The translations under genes and the position numbers were made by a program. 64,000 bases of DNA. Origin: Streptomyces tsukubensis. GTDB lineage: Bacteria > Actinomycetota > Actinomycetes > Streptomycetales > Streptomycetaceae. The stretch is taken from NCBI RefSeq assembly GCF_009296025.1, contig NZ_CP045178.1, forward strand, positions 2,604,001 to 2,668,000, in the 5' to 3' direction. Positions 62,665 through 64,000 of the stretch are shown one piece after another. The notes beneath the pieces are model-generated. The model was not told the DNA's origin, made no database searches, and saw nothing but the letters and a program-made list of their open reading frames with translations. Position 1 is the stretch's first letter. Each line of letters begins with the position of its first letter.

Positions 62665-62737
62665 GCCCCCGTAGCTCAGTGGATAGAGCAGGCGCCTTCT
62701 AAGCGCTTGGCCGCAGGTTCGAGTCCTGCCGGGGGCA
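62665..62737 (+). tRNA. tRNA-Arg(UCU)
   Basis: 73 nt folding as a full cloverleaf. Acceptor stem GCCCCCG/CGGGGGC, D-arm GCTC...GAGC, and anticodon stem GGCGC/GCGCT with loop CTTCTAA, so anticodon TCT reading AGA. The T-arm is GCAGG-TTCGAGT-CCTGC, with discriminator A. CCA is not encoded. AGA is a rare codon in this genome type. Confidence 0.96.
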
Positions 62738-62766
62738 CACGTTTACGCAGGTCAGAGGAGGTTTCG

Positions 62767-62800
62767 AGCCCTCCGCAAGATCACTTGCGGAGGGCTTTTT
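62767..62800 (+). terminator. terminator after tRNA-Arg
   Basis: Perfect 13-bp stem AGCCCTCCGCAAG (62767-62779) with 62784-62796, loop ATCA, then TTTT; a textbook terminator 30 bp after the tRNA. Confidence 0.93.
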
Positions 62801-62891
62801 CGCTGCCTGGAGCACACTTTGCCCCGTTTTCCACCCTGGTTTTGGGGTCCCCGTCCCACATACGTCCCCCACTTCGGGGGATATTCCACGG

Positions 62892-63113
62892 TCAGTCTCC
62901 GACCGCGAGAGAGTAATACCTGGTCAGAGCCATTCTGATGGCCCATCGGGCACACACAGAGCGGGCGCCAAAGCGGCGCCTGCCCTGTGCATGGCTGCTC
63001 TCAATCTGCTCCACGCCTGTCCTCGCAGCGTCATACGCACGTAGATCCAACTCCGACGTAAGCAGCCCGATGTGGATGCGGGCCGAAGGACTACACGGGG
63101 GAACAAGGACCAT
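62892..63113 (-). pseudogene. possible phosphopantetheinyl-transferase N-terminal fragment
   Basis: A 73-residue frame reading IHIGLLTSELDLRAYDAARTGVEQI...RRRFGARSVCARWAIRMALTRYYSLAVGD. The arrangement RRRF..AR...RWAIR.AL.RY resembles the N-terminal domain of Sfp-type phosphopantetheinyl transferases, but the protein stops after about one third of that length and no later motif is found in any frame. Most likely a truncated remnant. Its ATG overlaps that of the plus-strand gene (palindromic CCATGG). The identification is tentative. Confidence 0.35.
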
Positions 63114-64000
63114 GGTCAGGACTTGGACAGTCCGCGGAGGCCAGCACGGAGAGCGTGAGGAGCAGGCGCTTGACGAAGGCGTGGTGATCGCCGGCTGGGA
63201 GGAGGTTGGCGATCTCAGCGGCTGCGCTTCGATAGCCGCTGTGGGGGGGGACGTTTTGGCGCGGGCCTATCCGGGTGAGCTGCCCGGCAGAGTGGACAGC
63301 TGGAAGCACCAGCTGTGGCGCTTCATCACGATGGAGACCGGAGATCTGGTCGTGATGCCCCGCAAGTTCCTGGGAGTCGTCGCCATCGGACAGCTGAGCG
63401 GCGGATACGAATACCGGCGCGAGGCTGCCCCCGGCTTCCGGCACACGCGCAAGGTGGAGTGGGTGCGCAGCCAGGTCGAGCGGACGGCGATCGGCGGCGA
63501 CCTCCGCGACAGCATCGGCGCCTTCCTGACCGTGAGCGAGCTGAGTCGCCGTGACGCGGCACACCGATGTTGAGACTCTGGCGCAGTTGAGACTCTGGCG
63601 CAGACCGGCGTCGACCCTGGCTACAAGGGCGCCGTGGAACCGCCTGCGGATCCCGAAGCGCTGGAGCAGGATGTGCGCGACGAGGGGACCCGACAGCTGA
63701 CCGCCCGGGACCTGATCGGCCTGTGGGGCTGGCAGAGGCGCACCGGTGAGGTCATCGACCTCGTCGACAGGGAGCTCGCGGTTCGCGGTCTGCAGGTGGC
63801 CCCGCACTTCACGGAGGTGCAGCTCGACGGCCTGATCACGGTCTCCGCGGAGGAGACCACGCTGACCGGGGATACCGTCCAGGAGCCACCAGGGACAGCA
63901 CTTGGTCACACACCTACAAGGGTGGCAGGCGAGGACCTGAGTCGGCACTGGCGTATCGGCAGCCTCCCCTTCGCCCGGGATGTGGTGACAGTCGGCTTCG
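63112..64000 (+). pseudogene. restriction-type PUA-like / CBS-domain gene interrupted by TGA (continues past window)
   Basis: The first 153 codons, from an ATG with AAGGACC, read MVRTWTVRGGQHGEREEQALDEG...GDLVVMPRKFLGVVAIGQLSGGYEYR. This is the N-terminal PUA/EVE-like domain found in actinobacterial Mrr-type restriction proteins. A TGA at 63571-63573 ends this frame. The same frame then stays open from 63574 to the window edge: VETLAQTGVDPGYKGAVEP, a winged-helix-like segment (LTARDLIGLWGWQRRTGEVIDLVDRELAVRGL), and HWRIGSLPFARDVVTVGF, like the start of a CBS domain. The stop lies in one copy of a tandem duplication, suggesting recent inactivation or a switchable gene. Confidence 0.65.
63569..63602 (+). 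repeat. 17-bp tandem duplication at the break point
   Basis: GTTGAGACTCTGGCGCA occurs twice in direct succession (63569-63585, 63586-63602). With the extra T at 63568 it amounts to an 18-bp in-frame insert whose own reading contains TGA. Confidence 0.97.

Overview
The window is very GC-rich, with third codon positions almost always G or C, many GTG starts, purine-rich ribosome binding sites and several candidate leaderless starts. Together with the gene content (mycothiol-type DsbA-family protein, Nur-type box before an Fe-superoxide dismutase, sortase-anchored LAxTG protein, PknG-type kinase, sporulation-type dynamins) this indicates a Streptomyces chromosome, in a core region. From memory the gene order resembles the sodF - pepN - asd - csn - pknG - ssbB stretch of S. 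coelicolor (about SCO2633 to SCO2685). That comparison is recall, not a search.

Layout. 1-4.9 kb: end of an amino-acid permease, a decayed FAD oxidase, biotin transporter BioY, a second permease and sodF under a textbook Nur box. 5-10.4 kb: a small Cys4 protein, a DsbA-family oxidoreductase, aminopeptidase N, a GGCA microsatellite and an AbiEi/Vsr-like protein. 10.8-16.9 kb: a decayed serine hydrolase, a secreted metallophosphoesterase, a NUDIX hydrolase beside an 18-bp repeat array, and an ECF sigma factor translationally coupled to a membrane-bound putative anti-sigma factor. 16.9-28.8 kb: asd, a flavin monooxygenase, a second aminopeptidase N, a CDP-alcohol phosphatidyltransferase, a Clp-N-domain regulator behind twin palindromes, an F420-type oxidoreductase, a small membrane protein, malQ and an HNH nuclease. 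29-30.2 kb: an MscS channel.

30.5-37.6 kb is a complete csnR-E-F-G-H-K type operon: ROK repressor with its palindromic operator, ABC sugar importer, GH4 glycosidase and sugar kinase. Imported aminosugar oligomers would be cut and phosphorylated by the last two gene products. 37.9-49.3 kb is the most interesting block. A GlnX-like tandem sensor, a GlnH-like binding protein, a coiled-coil protein, a PknG-like kinase, a PP2C phosphatase, a von Willebrand A protein ending in a Thr-rich tail and an FHA protein lie in one orientation with several overlapping ends. Three of them carry zinc ribbons. This looks like a complete sense - phosphorylate - dephosphorylate - read module built on the mycobacterial GlnX/GlnH/PknG core.

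49.6-62.4 kb: an isoaspartyl-methyltransferase-like enzyme, truncated haemoglobin, a conserved hypothetical, a thioesterase, EttA, a thioester/LAETG surface protein, SsbB and a dynamin-like pair (probably dynA-dynB). 62.7 kb to the end: a tRNA-Arg(UCU), a fragment that may be a phosphopantetheinyl transferase, and a restriction-type PUA-like/CBS gene broken by a tandem duplication that contains an in-frame TGA. This looks like the edge of an accessory region.

A striking feature is the number of short tandem repeats, nearly all between genes: units of 4, 9, 17-19, 18, 19, 21, 22/44, 23, 24, 26 and 36 bp.
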